From Ruminococcaceae bacterium UBA7080 (lineage in GTDB: Bacteria; Bacillota; Clostridia; Oscillospirales; Acutalibacteraceae): a stretch of 64,000 nt of DNA. The notes beneath the pieces were generated by a model. That model did no database searches and was not told where the DNA came from. It worked only from the letters and a program-made list of their open reading frames with translations. Position numbers and translations under genes: made by a program. The stretch is from assembly GCA_002493595.1 (NCBI GenBank), contig DKZG01000006.1:92313-156312 (forward strand), written 5' to 3'. This document shows, piece by piece, positions 51,168 through 60,558 of this stretch (its first letter is position 1; every line of letters begins with the position of its first letter).

Positions 51168-52337
51168 ATGGCAAAAAAACTTAACGGAACAGTAATCGTT
51201 ACCTATCGCTGCAATGCACGCTGCAATATGTGCAACAGGTATAAAAAGCCCTCAAAGCCTGAGGAAGAAATTACAGTTGACACAATCAAAAAGCTTCCTG
51301 AGATGTATTTTACCAATATAACAGGCGGTGAACCCTTTATTCGTGAGGATTTAAAGGATATCGTACGTGAACTTTACAAAAAAAGTGACCGTATTGTTAT
51401 ATCTACAAATGGCTTTTTCACTGACAGAATCATTGACCTTTGTAATGAATTTCCAAATGTGGGAATACGAATCTCAATCGAGGGCCTTGAAGAAACAAAT
51501 AATACCATTCGCGGACTTGAGGACGGATTTAATAAGGGATATACGACACTAAAAAAACTTGTTGATATGAAGCATCCCGATGTAGGTTTCGGCATGACAG
51601 TTCAGGATGCCAACGCCAAAGATTTGGTTGAACTTTATAAACTCAGCGACAGCCTGAATATGGAATTTGCCACAGCATCGCTTCATAATTCCTTTTATTT
51701 TGTTGAAGCTAAAAACATTATAAAGGACAGGCCGATGGTTGCCAAGGAATTTGAAAGACTTGTCAACGAGCTTCTAAAATCCAACTCGCCTAAAAAATGG
51801 TTTCGTGCTTATTTTAACCACGGTCTTATCAATTACATATACGGTCAAAAACGACTGCTGCCCTGTGATATGGCGTTTGACACCTTTTTTATTGACCCTT
51901 ACGGCGATGTAATGCCATGTAACGGTACAAAAGAAAAAGAAGTCATGGGCAATCTAAATGATACCGACTGGGATACACTTTGGAACAGTGCACAAGCCGA
52001 TAAAGTAAGAGAAAAGGTTCGCCATTGTGACAGACAGTGCTGGATGATCGGCTCCGTTTCCCCCGCAATGCACAAATATATTCAAAAGCCTGCTATGTGG
52101 GTTATCAAGCATAAATTCCCGCGTTATTTCAAGGCTGAAAAGTATTCAATGTATGAAAACAAAATCTGCCGTGATTTACGTGACGGAAAGATTACAAAAG
52201 ATGAACTTGACAGGCTTTCCACCTGCGATATAAATGCTGTTGTCAGTGACGGTTTGTCTGAAACATCACGCGAACAGCTGAAAAATAAAACAGGTGAAGA
52301 AATCGTTGATGCAGACATCGCTTCACAAATAAAATAA
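51168..52337 (+). CDS. Radical SAM/SPASM-domain protein in polysaccharide locus
   Basis: 389 residues. The radical SAM cluster motif is Cys15-x3-Cys19-x2-Cys22 in YRCNARCNMCNRY; NITGGEPFIREDL follows. The C-terminal SPASM-like part has LPCDMAF, DVMPCNGTKEKEVMGNL, and CDRQC, so at least one auxiliary Fe-S cluster is likely. Relatives in surface-polysaccharide loci have unknown substrates; sugar or lipid-linked glycan modification is a reasonable guess. 2 nt after the acyltransferase gene. Confidence 0.85.
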   Translation: MAKKLNGTVIVTYRCNARCNMCNRYKKPSKPEEEITVDTIKKLPEMYFTNITGGEPFIREDLKDIVRELYKKSDRIVISTNGFFTDRIIDLCNEFPNVGIRISIEGLEETNNTIRGLEDGFNKGYTTLKKLVDMKHPDVGFGMTVQDANAKDLVELYKLSDSLNMEFATASLHNSFYFVEAKNIIKDRPMVAKEFERLVNELLKSNSPKKWFRAYFNHGLINYIYGQKRLLPCDMAFDTFFIDPYGDVMPCNGTKEKEVMGNLNDTDWDTLWNSAQADKVREKVRHCDRQCWMIGSVSPAMHKYIQKPAMWVIKHKFPRYFKAEKYSMYENKICRDLRDGKITKDELDRLSTCDINAVVSDGLSETSREQLKNKTGEEIVDADIASQIK

Positions 52338-52356
52338 ACTTAAGTGAGGTTGCCAA

Positions 52357-53454
52357 ATGAAGGTCCTTATTGTTAATCCGATTATCTACACCTCGGAAAC
52401 AAGAAAGATTAAGAAAGTGAATTCAATCAGGGACACAATGATATATGACCTATGCCTTGGGTTTATGAATATCGGAGTTGATGTTACCCTCGCCGCAGGA
52501 GAGGATTACCGTCCTGCAAATAACGAGGATTATCCCTTTCAGGTAGTATGGCTCAAGCAGAAGCTGAAACGCTTATTTCCTGCCAATTCACTCCCCTTCT
52601 GCCCGGACATCATTAAGCTAATCAAAAACAATCGTTATGATTTAATCATAACAAGTGAGATATTTTCGCTCAATTCTCTTATGCTGGCAATCAAATCACC
52701 GAAAAACCTTATTGTCTGGCACGAGCTTGCCAAACATAATAAAATCATGCGCGAGATCCCCTCACATATATGGTATGGCATAGTTGCAAGGCTTTGTTTT
52801 AATCATGTAACCATAGTGCCCAGGAGTCTGGAGGCTAAAAACTTCATATCGGCTTTTATTAAACCCAAAAATATTGCATCACAAATAATCGACCATGGGG
52901 TTAATCTTGATAAATTCAAGACCAAAACCGATAAAGAAAACTTTTTTATCGTATCATCCCAGCTGATTAAAAGAAAAAAAATAGATAAAATAATTGAGAA
53001 TTTCGCCGACTATCTAAAAAAGTATGATAAGAACTGCAAGCTTTACATTTTAGGTGATGGGGATGAAAAGGATAACCTGATAAACCTTGCAGACGAGCTT
53101 AAAGTAAGCGACAATATTATCTTTACAGGCAAACTCGCACACAATGAATTAAAAAAACACCTCGCCGCGGCAATGGCCATGCTTGTCAATACCGAAAAAG
53201 ATAACAATATGGTATCCATCGTAGAATCTATAGCATGCGCAACACCTGTTATAACCACAACAGTTCCATACAATGCATCTTACATAAAATCCAATGATTT
53301 AGGTATTGCGAAAGACCATTGGGATTGCGACGATATGCACGAGGCAGCATTTAATCACAGTTATATTGAGAACTGCCTAAGATACAGAGAAAACTTATCC
53401 TGTGATAAAAAAGCTCAGACCTTTATTGATATATTTAATGACAACAAATTTTAA
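52357..53454 (+). CDS. Glycosyltransferase family 4
   Basis: 365 residues, GT-B fold. The C-terminal half shows SQLIKRKKIDKIIENF, KLYILGDGDEKDNLINLADEL and a degenerate catalytic region EKDNNMVSIVESIACATPVI. The donor is unknown. GAGG lies upstream of the ATG. Confidence 0.82.
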   Translation: MKVLIVNPIIYTSETRKIKKVNSIRDTMIYDLCLGFMNIGVDVTLAAGEDYRPANNEDYPFQVVWLKQKLKRLFPANSLPFCPDIIKLIKNNRYDLIITSEIFSLNSLMLAIKSPKNLIVWHELAKHNKIMREIPSHIWYGIVARLCFNHVTIVPRSLEAKNFISAFIKPKNIASQIIDHGVNLDKFKTKTDKENFFIVSSQLIKRKKIDKIIENFADYLKKYDKNCKLYILGDGDEKDNLINLADELKVSDNIIFTGKLAHNELKKHLAAAMAMLVNTEKDNNMVSIVESIACATPVITTTVPYNASYIKSNDLGIAKDHWDCDDMHEAAFNHSYIENCLRYRENLSCDKKAQTFIDIFNDNKF

Positions 53455-53473
53455 CGAACAGCGTGGCTAAATT

Positions 53474-54694
53474 ATGAACATTTTACTTTCATCATACAGC
53501 TGCAACCCTTATCACGGCTCAGAAGATGGAATCGGTTGGAACTGGACTCTACAGCTAAGCAAAAATTTTAACAACCCCAATGATAAAATATACCTGCTTA
53601 CAAAAAGAGCAAATCAAAAGGATACGGAAAAAGGTATAAAGGAATTCGGTCTTAATAATGTAGAACTGGTGATATCAGACCTGCCCGATAAACTGAACTG
53701 GTATAAAGAAAAAAATTCTGCCTTTCATCATATTTACTATATTGTTTGGCAAAAACTGGCATACCGCTGGGCTAAAAAGAGCAAAATTAAATTTGACATT
53801 GTTCATCATGTTACAATGGGTGATTTCAGAATAACCGGCGATATGTATAAATTTAAAAATCCGTATACAATTTTCGGTCCCGTAGGCGGAGGCCAGTCCA
53901 CTCCAAAATCACTCAAAGTATATGAGTACTCCCCTATTATGGAAAAGGCAAGAGAAATCATTAATAAATCGTGTGCCGTATCACCGATATACAAAAATAA
54001 AATTAAAAAATTTGATGCAGTTTATGCGATTAACCAGGAAACACAGCAGATTTTATCAAAAGCACTAAATACTGAATGCAACCGCCTTATGGAGCTTGCT
54101 GTTGCCGATGAATTCAAAAACCTTAACATAATCCGAAAAACAGAAAATAATAAAATTCAAATCGTATTTTTAGGCAGACTTATCGAAAAGAAGGGCTTAA
54201 TGCTTTTTCTTGATGTAATAAGAGCTATGAAATGTGAAACGGATTTTGAAGTTAAAATATATGGAGATGGTCCGCTAAAGGACAAAATGAACCTTTATAT
54301 AAAAACAAATTCTCTCGAAAACAAAGTTCAGCTTTGCGGCTGTGTTGAGCATGCTCTTGTGACACGGATTTTTCAAAAGGCAGATATTTTCGTCATGCCG
54401 TCATTGAGAGAAACCAGCGGTAATGTATTAATTGAAGCATTAGCGCACAAAATACCTGTTGCTGCACTTAATATGAGCATATGCAGTGATTTAAAAAAAC
54501 ATAACTGCGGGCTTTTTGTTGATATAAATCAAAGTAAGAGTAAAATCATTTCTGATTTTGCCGATAATTTATGCCGTTTGGCAAATGACGCAAATCTAAG
54601 AAAAGAACTTGGCGAAAATGGTTATCGTTTTGTAAACACCCATCTGAACTGGGAGGATAAATTTAAGACAATCTATCAAAATATATCAAAATAA
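53474..54694 (+). CDS. Glycosyltransferase family 4
   Basis: 406 residues, GT-B fold: YSCNPYHGSEDGIGWNWTLQLSKN at the N-terminus, VFLGRLIEKKGLMLFLDV, and PSLRETSGNVLIEALAHKIPV with the conserved Glu pair. The FGPVGGGQSTPKS loop is typical for the RgpB/ExoL-like subgroup. Ribosome site weak, so probably coupled to upstream translation. Confidence 0.88.
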   Translation: MNILLSSYSCNPYHGSEDGIGWNWTLQLSKNFNNPNDKIYLLTKRANQKDTEKGIKEFGLNNVELVISDLPDKLNWYKEKNSAFHHIYYIVWQKLAYRWAKKSKIKFDIVHHVTMGDFRITGDMYKFKNPYTIFGPVGGGQSTPKSLKVYEYSPIMEKAREIINKSCAVSPIYKNKIKKFDAVYAINQETQQILSKALNTECNRLMELAVADEFKNLNIIRKTENNKIQIVFLGRLIEKKGLMLFLDVIRAMKCETDFEVKIYGDGPLKDKMNLYIKTNSLENKVQLCGCVEHALVTRIFQKADIFVMPSLRETSGNVLIEALAHKIPVAALNMSICSDLKKHNCGLFVDINQSKSKIISDFADNLCRLANDANLRKELGENGYRFVNTHLNWEDKFKTIYQNISK

Positions 54695-54706
54695 AGGATT
54701 TTTATA

Positions 54707-55561
54707 ATGGCAAATAATTGGGGACAAAGGATACATAACACACTGCGCGATTTTTCAGATAATAATAAAGCCTTTTTCAGACTCTATCTCTTTTACAGAA
54801 GAATACAGTTTACTGCCATAGGTATGGGCGTTAATATCAAACGTACACTCAGAGCAAAAGGAATAGGCGCAAAAAAGTATAAAAAGATTCTGGACTACAA
54901 AAATATTCATGAAGGTGAAAGATGCTTTATAGTTGCTACAGGTCCATCACTGACAATGGAGGACATTGAGAGTTTAAAGAACGAATACACTATCAGCATG
55001 AACTCCATATGCAAGCTTTATGAGCAAACCGACTGGAGACCTACCTATTACGCAATTCAGGATGTATACGTTTTTGATAAAATGCAGGATACATTAAGAC
55101 AGCATAAAGAAGTTCCCGTTTTTATCAGCGATAATATTAAAAGAAAATATAAAAGGGAAAAAGAATGGATTGAATTTCCGACAGATACAATGTATCATTC
55201 CTATGACATGAAAATCGGCAAATATTATGCAAAATTCAGCGATGACTGCTATGATATTGTTTATGACGGATATTCAATTGCTTACTCCTGTGTTGAGCTG
55301 GCAATATATATGGGCTTTAAAGAAATTTATCTTTTAGGCACAGATTGCACATATACAGGTGCAAAAGAACATTTTGTGGACTCCGGTGTTGAGGACCGAA
55401 GCAGAAAATTTGCCACACCAAAGCTTATTGTAGCATATGAAAAAGCAAAAGAATATGCAGACGGCCACGGTATTAAAATATTCAATGCAACCAGAGGCGG
55501 TGTGCTTGAGGTATTCCCAAGAGTACAGCTTGAACAGATTCTTAATTCAGAAAGGATATAA
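54707..55561 (+). CDS. DUF115/MptE-like protein, candidate ulosonic-acid glycosyltransferase
   Basis: 284 residues. The core IVATGPSLTMEDIESLKNEYTISMNSICKL and WRPTYYAIQD, then YLLGTDCTYTGAKEHFVD, match the DUF115 (MptE-like) fold. DUF115 is also the central domain of Maf proteins, which transfer pseudaminic or legionaminic acid from CMP-sugars to flagellin and resemble GT42 sialyltransferases. Pterin kinase activity (MptE) is unlikely in a polysaccharide operon. The following gene encodes a CMP-sugar-acid synthetase-like enzyme, which fits a CMP-ulosonate transferase role; that role is inference. Confidence 0.75.
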   Translation: MANNWGQRIHNTLRDFSDNNKAFFRLYLFYRRIQFTAIGMGVNIKRTLRAKGIGAKKYKKILDYKNIHEGERCFIVATGPSLTMEDIESLKNEYTISMNSICKLYEQTDWRPTYYAIQDVYVFDKMQDTLRQHKEVPVFISDNIKRKYKREKEWIEFPTDTMYHSYDMKIGKYYAKFSDDCYDIVYDGYSIAYSCVELAIYMGFKEIYLLGTDCTYTGAKEHFVDSGVEDRSRKFATPKLIVAYEKAKEYADGHGIKIFNATRGGVLEVFPRVQLEQILNSERI

Positions 55562-55566
55562 TCATT

Positions 55567-56238
55567 ATGAAAACTGTTGCCATTGTTCCGATGAAGCTAA
55601 ACAATACCCGCCTGCCGCAAAAAAACACCAAATGCTTTGCAAACGGCAAACCGCTTTGCTATTACATACTTGATACCCTGCTTAAAATAAAAGAGATTGA
55701 TGAGGTTTATGTATACTGCAGCAATGAGTCCATAAAAAATCACATTCCAAAAGATGTTCATTATCTTAAAAGAAGCAAAAGCCTTGACACGGATAACACA
55801 AAAATGAATGAGGTGTTAAAAGCATTTGCAAACGACGTGCCGGCAGATGTTTATGTTATGACACATACTACTGCTCCGTTTATTTCAAAGGAGAGCATAG
55901 AAAAAGGACTGGATGCTGTTTTGAGCGGAATGAACGACTCCTCCTTTGCTGCAAAAAAGCTTCAGGATTTTCTTTGGAAGGATGGCAGACCCTTTAACTA
56001 TTCCCTTGAAAACATTCCGCGAACACAGGACCTGCCCCCTCTGTATGAGGAAACCAGCGGCTTTTATATATACGAGGCTTCTGTCATAAATGAGCTGGGC
56101 AGAAGAATCGGCCAAACTCCATTCATAGTCGAAGTTAATGAAATTGAAGCTATTGATATTGATGAAAAAGAAGATTTTGAAATAGCTGATGCAATATATA
56201 ACTATATGTTTTTAAAGAAAGAAGAAAACAATGAATAA
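55567..56238 (+). CDS. Acylneuraminate cytidylyltransferase-like protein (CMP-sugar-acid synthetase)
   Basis: 223 residues of the NeuA/KdsB GT-A-like fold. The nucleotide motif reads VPMKLNNTRLPQKNTKCFANGKPL (residues 7-30), with the R-x-P-x-K-N core kept; MTHTTAPFISKESIEKGL and the late EVNEIEAIDIDEKEDFEIAD metal-binding segment follow. Expected to activate a 2-keto-3-deoxy sugar acid with CTP. The N-terminal glycine-rich loop of classical NeuA (A-R-G-G-S) is changed to K-L-N-N-T. Overlaps the aldolase gene by 8 nt. Confidence 0.83.
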   Translation: MKTVAIVPMKLNNTRLPQKNTKCFANGKPLCYYILDTLLKIKEIDEVYVYCSNESIKNHIPKDVHYLKRSKSLDTDNTKMNEVLKAFANDVPADVYVMTHTTAPFISKESIEKGLDAVLSGMNDSSFAAKKLQDFLWKDGRPFNYSLENIPRTQDLPPLYEETSGFYIYEASVINELGRRIGQTPFIVEVNEIEAIDIDEKEDFEIADAIYNYMFLKKEENNE

Positions 56239-57001
56239 AGCTTTGAAAAACTTCAAAAACAAAATAAAAAGTGATAACTGCGTTTACGGAATATTTATGA
56301 AAACAGGCGACCCTATGTTTGTTGAGGCTGCCGGAATAGGCGGCTTCGATTACGTTATTCTTGATACTGAGCACGGACCCGTTTCGATAGAAAATCAGCA
56401 AAATAATATTCGTGCAGCAGAAGCCAGAGGCACTGTGCCAATAGTCAGGCTTCCCGACGGTGATGAAAATACAATCGGCAAGGCTCTTGATATCGGTGCT
56501 TACGGCATTCAGGTGCCGCAAATCAGCAATGCCGCCGAAGCAAAACAGGTTGTTAAAAACGCTAAATTCTATCCATATGGTATGAGAGGCGTATGCCGTT
56601 TTGTGAGAGCCGCTGATTATTCTAATATGGATAGGTTTGAGTATTTTGAAAACTCCAAGGATTTGCTTATCATTCTTCAGCTTGAGGGTGTTAAGGCAAT
56701 AGAAAATCTTGATGAAATTCTTGACGTAGACGGAATTGACATCCTTTTTATCGGCCCTTATGACCTGTCACAGTCTTTGGGAATACCGGGTCAGGTTAAC
56801 AACCCCGTTGTTGTGGCTGAAATGAAAAAAATAGTTGAAAAAGCAAAGGCCAAAAACAAGGTGATCGGCACATTTGTTGACACGCCCGAAGATTTGGAAA
56901 TGTGGCGCAAGCTGGGTTTGCAGTATCTCAGCTATTCGGTTGATATCGGTATTTTTATAGATGCCTGCCGCAATTTGACCGCGGAATTTAAACAAAAATA
57001 A
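56231..57001 (+). CDS. HpcH/HpaI-type class II pyruvate aldolase
   Basis: 256 residues, TIM barrel. Active-site features: ILDTEHGPVS (catalytic His), PIVRLPDGDENTIGKALDIGAYGIQVPQI (Arg and substrate loop), ILQLEGVKAIENLDEI (metal Glu) and ILFIGPYDLSQSLGIPGQ (metal Asp). The family adds pyruvate reversibly to an aldehyde to give 2-keto-3-deoxy acids. In this operon, coupled to a cytidylyltransferase, a synthetic role for an ulosonic acid is plausible in place of a PEP-dependent NeuB/KdsA enzyme, which is absent. Start has a poor ribosome site but overlaps the upstream gene. Confidence 0.88.
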   Translation: MNKALKNFKNKIKSDNCVYGIFMKTGDPMFVEAAGIGGFDYVILDTEHGPVSIENQQNNIRAAEARGTVPIVRLPDGDENTIGKALDIGAYGIQVPQISNAAEAKQVVKNAKFYPYGMRGVCRFVRAADYSNMDRFEYFENSKDLLIILQLEGVKAIENLDEILDVDGIDILFIGPYDLSQSLGIPGQVNNPVVVAEMKKIVEKAKAKNKVIGTFVDTPEDLEMWRKLGLQYLSYSVDIGIFIDACRNLTAEFKQK

Positions 57002-57021
57002 TTTAGGAGCAATATTATAAA

Positions 57022-58323
57022 ATGAATAATCTAAGATTTTCACTTTACCCGCGAGAGCTTTTATTCTCGTTTTTTATAGTTATGCTTCCTGTCAGTCTTG
57101 TACTTGAAATGACCTTTGGTGTTCCTTTAGTAGCTTATACCGACGAAGTTTTATGCATAATATGTATACTTTATGTTGCATATTCCGCATTCAAACACGG
57201 AATAAAAGGAACGGATATGGCACTGCTTGTAATACTTGCAATATGTACCGTATGGGGACTAATAGGAAATGCCGTATCAAAGCTTATAACGGATTGGTTT
57301 CCTGTTGCAGTTGATGTGGTATGCCTGTTAAAGATGTTTGTTCCATTTATAATTTATAAGCAAGTGGCAGCTGCAGACAAAAAAATGCTTATTATTAAAT
57401 ATCTTATGCCGTTTGCTAAATTTATTATTACAACAGGAGCTTTTTTTGGAACTGTAAGCTTATTTGTTGACATCGGTATGACAGGCGAAAAACGATATGG
57501 CATTCCGTCATTCGCTTATATCTTTAACAATGAGGGCAGATACGGTTATATCATTGCCTGCTGTCTGCTTGTTGTCCTGATTGCAGAAAAATCATCCAAT
57601 AAAAGAACGTTATATGAAATATTTGCCATACTAAATATGATATATACAACAAAGGGCGTAGTGTATATCGTTCTTGTATGCTATCTTATTCTTGTGTTTA
57701 TGTGGAGAAAGAACACAAAGCTTTCGCCCGGCAATATTGCCTTGCTTACTATAGGCGGAATCGCGGCATCAACAACGCAAATTAACATCTATCTTAAGGA
57801 CTATGAGTCCCCTCGAGTTACTCTGATAAGATACGGTTTTAAAACTGCCGGCACATATTTTCCGTTTGGTTCAGGCTTTTCCACCTACGGTTCGGATATG
57901 GCTGCTAAAAACTATTCAAAGCTGTATGACTTATACGGCTTTGATCAAAGATACGGTTTGTCGAGAGAGGTAGGCAACTGCCTTAATGACTGCTATATGG
58001 GAATGGTATTCGGCCAGTTTGGTTATATAGGAACCATATTATTTGTTATCATGCTGATAATGGTATTTATCCCCATTAACAAAATAGATTTGGGAAGAAG
58101 AGTCAAGGCACTTTCTCTTGCCATATTCATAGGACTTGTAATCAGCTGCATCGGCACAGCTATCATTAAATCCAGTATTGGCGTATTTGTTTTTGCATTT
58201 TTGGGTCTGATGTGCGGTTATTCCGGAAAAGGCATTATAACTGCTGATACTGCCCCTGAAAGACTCCAAAGCAAAAAGAAAACCAAAATCGTAATAAAGG
58301 GACTGAATAAACGTCACTTATAA
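57022..58323 (+). CDS. O-antigen ligase/polymerase-like membrane protein (Wzy candidate)
   Basis: 433 residues, about eleven transmembrane helices and a larger outer loop (about 275-335, with GFSTYGSDMAAKNYSKLYDLYGFDQRYGLSREVGNCLNDCY). This layout is typical of Wzy repeat-unit polymerases, whose sequences are very diverse. It is the only such candidate in the locus. AGGAG upstream of the ATG. Confidence 0.75.
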   Translation: MNNLRFSLYPRELLFSFFIVMLPVSLVLEMTFGVPLVAYTDEVLCIICILYVAYSAFKHGIKGTDMALLVILAICTVWGLIGNAVSKLITDWFPVAVDVVCLLKMFVPFIIYKQVAAADKKMLIIKYLMPFAKFIITTGAFFGTVSLFVDIGMTGEKRYGIPSFAYIFNNEGRYGYIIACCLLVVLIAEKSSNKRTLYEIFAILNMIYTTKGVVYIVLVCYLILVFMWRKNTKLSPGNIALLTIGGIAASTTQINIYLKDYESPRVTLIRYGFKTAGTYFPFGSGFSTYGSDMAAKNYSKLYDLYGFDQRYGLSREVGNCLNDCYMGMVFGQFGYIGTILFVIMLIMVFIPINKIDLGRRVKALSLAIFIGLVISCIGTAIIKSSIGVFVFAFLGLMCGYSGKGIITADTAPERLQSKKKTKIVIKGLNKRHL

Positions 58324-58360
58324 AACTAAGCCGATTTCAGTCTAAAATGCGGAGGTTAAA

Positions 58361-59080
58361 ATGATTCCTAAAGTTATCCATTACTGCTGGTTTGGCAGAG
58401 GCAAAAAAAGCAGACTGATAAAAAAATGTATCGCCGGCTGGAAAAAAATATGCCCTGATTACAAAATCATGGAATGGAACGAAGATAATTTTGATATAAA
58501 CATATGCCCTTACACAAAAGACGCATATGAGCAAAAAAAATGGGCATATGTGTCTGATTATGCAAGGTTTTATATTCTGAACAAATATGGCGGTATTTAT
58601 CTGGACACCGATGTTCAGCTGCTCAAATCGCCGGATAATTTAATCAAAAAGGGAGCTTTTGCCGGTTTTGCCAGCGACTCTATTGTAGCAACAGGTCTTA
58701 TATTGGCTTGCGAAAAGAACAACTGGCTCTGCAAACAGGTACTGGATACATATACCAACGAGCACTTTGTAAATGACGACCCTGACAAAATCCTTGCTAT
58801 AGGCAGGAGGGTGACCGCACTTCTTGTTGAAAACGGACTGATACTTGACGGCAGTGAGCAGTGCATAAACGGTATTACCATATATCCTGCATATTATTTT
58901 AATCCTACCAACGGGGACATGAACACCAAAGCAGATGAACGTGCATATTCCATACATCATTATGCGGCAACATGGTTTCCTAAGGAAAAAAGAATGTTAA
59001 ACACACTCAGAAGATTTATCGGCTCAAGCAATATGAAAAAATACTACAAAATCAAAGCAAAAATTACGGGTAAAAAATGA
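58361..59080 (+). CDS. Glycosyltransferase family 32 (capsular polysaccharide synthesis)
   Basis: 239 residues: IPKVIHYCWFGRGKKSRLIKKCIAGWKK, KKWAYVSDYARFYILNKYGGIYLDTDVQL with the DxD metal motif (DTD), and a C-terminal HHYAATWF. Transfers a hexose from a nucleotide sugar to the growing repeat unit. Overlaps the flippase gene by 4 nt. Confidence 0.92.
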   Translation: MIPKVIHYCWFGRGKKSRLIKKCIAGWKKICPDYKIMEWNEDNFDINICPYTKDAYEQKKWAYVSDYARFYILNKYGGIYLDTDVQLLKSPDNLIKKGAFAGFASDSIVATGLILACEKNNWLCKQVLDTYTNEHFVNDDPDKILAIGRRVTALLVENGLILDGSEQCINGITIYPAYYFNPTNGDMNTKADERAYSIHHYAATWFPKEKRMLNTLRRFIGSSNMKKYYKIKAKITGKK

Positions 59081-60525
59081 ATGCATTAAGTAAACTTAAA
59101 ACAAAATATTTTTCGCTTAACACAGGCGTAAGAGCAGCAATTTGGTTTACAATATGCAACCTGCTGCAAAAAGGCATTGCTATGATAACAATGCCTATTT
59201 TTACACGCCTTTTAACAACAGAGCAGTATGGTATATTCACAATATATCAATCCTGGTATTCCATTGTCAGCATCATCGTTACTCTTAACCTTGCCGGAAG
59301 TGTAATAAACAACGGAATGGTTAAATATGAAGGGCGCAGAAATGAATTTATATCTGCAATGCAGGGCTTGTCTACTACTGTTACAATCGTATTTTTTGTT
59401 GTTTATCTGGCGGCAATGGATTTCTTTAATAATCTTTTTGAGCTTTCATCCGTATTTATGCTTGCCATGTTTGCTCAACTTTTATTTGAACCGGCTTATT
59501 TATTTTGGGCACAGCGCCAAAGATATGAATATAAGTATAAAAGCCTTGTCGCAATTACGCTTGCTGTATCCGCAGCAAGCCCGGTACTGGCAATAATTGC
59601 CGTTATCTCAACAGAGTATAAGGCCGAAGCCAGGGTTCTGTCGTTTGCTCTTGTTCAGATTTGCGTGGGTCTTATTTTCTACATTATTCAAGCAAAACGC
59701 GGCAAAAAACTGTTTGTCAAAGAATTTTGGAAATTTGCACTCGCCTTTAATCTGCCGCTTGTCCCCCACTATTTGTCGCAAATCATTCTCGGCCAATGTG
59801 ACAGAATTATGATAGGAAAAATTGTTGGCAACGACAAAGCTGCCATTTATGGGGTTGCATATAATCTGGCAACCGTTATAACCTTGTTTATCAATGCAGT
59901 AAACAGTTCCTTCATTCCTTCAATCTATAAAAATATTAAATCAAAAAGCTATGCAAGTATAAGAAAAACAGCTGATTTTCTGTGTATGTTTATGGCAGGT
60001 ATAATCTGCATCTTTATGCTTTTCGGTCCTGAAATCATTACGCTCTTTGCAGCACCTGAATACAGTGAAGCAAAATGGATTTTCCCTCCCGTTGCTGCTT
60101 CGGTATTCTTTACATACATCTATACACTCTATATCAATGTTGAATTTTATTTTGAAAAGACCAAATATGTTATGTTTGTATCCGTAGCAGGCGCTGTACT
60201 GAACATTGCTCTTAACTACGTATTTATTCAAAAATACGGATTTATAGCAGCAGGATATACTACTGTATTCTGCTATATTCTTTTTGCTGTCGGTCATTAT
60301 CTGCTGCATAAACTTATTTTAAAACAAAATAATATCCGTGAAAATGTTTTCGATTCAAAAAGAATTCTTATTTACTCAGCTTCTGTGCTTATATTTATGC
60401 TGCTGACTGTGCTGCTTTACAGATTCAGCATCGCAAGATATATTATCATCGCAGTAATCGCCATAGCAGTACTTATAAAGCACAAAATGGTAATAGCCAT
60501 TGTCAGAAGGGCGCTTAATAAGTAA
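59077..60525 (+). CDS. Polysaccharide flippase (Wzx-like, MOP family)
   Basis: 482 residues, about 14 transmembrane helices; N-terminal AIWFTICNLLQKGIAMITMPIFTRLLTTEQYGIFTIYQSWYSI is typical of the family. Moves lipid-linked repeats to the outer face of the membrane for the polymerase. ATGA overlap with the GT32 gene. Confidence 0.92.
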   Translation: MNALSKLKTKYFSLNTGVRAAIWFTICNLLQKGIAMITMPIFTRLLTTEQYGIFTIYQSWYSIVSIIVTLNLAGSVINNGMVKYEGRRNEFISAMQGLSTTVTIVFFVVYLAAMDFFNNLFELSSVFMLAMFAQLLFEPAYLFWAQRQRYEYKYKSLVAITLAVSAASPVLAIIAVISTEYKAEARVLSFALVQICVGLIFYIIQAKRGKKLFVKEFWKFALAFNLPLVPHYLSQIILGQCDRIMIGKIVGNDKAAIYGVAYNLATVITLFINAVNSSFIPSIYKNIKSKSYASIRKTADFLCMFMAGIICIFMLFGPEIITLFAAPEYSEAKWIFPPVAASVFFTYIYTLYINVEFYFEKTKYVMFVSVAGAVLNIALNYVFIQKYGFIAAGYTTVFCYILFAVGHYLLHKLILKQNNIRENVFDSKRILIYSASVLIFMLLTVLLYRFSIARYIIIAVIAIAVLIKHKMVIAIVRRALNK

Positions 60526-60558
60526 TAAGGAAAACAGAAAATATTATGGTATAGACAT

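Noticed and set aside
54707..55561. Assigning the MptE-like gene as a pterin diphosphokinase
   Set aside because: MptE acts in methanogen pterin synthesis; the polysaccharide context and DUF115 relation to Maf make a glycosyltransferase role more likely, though unproven.
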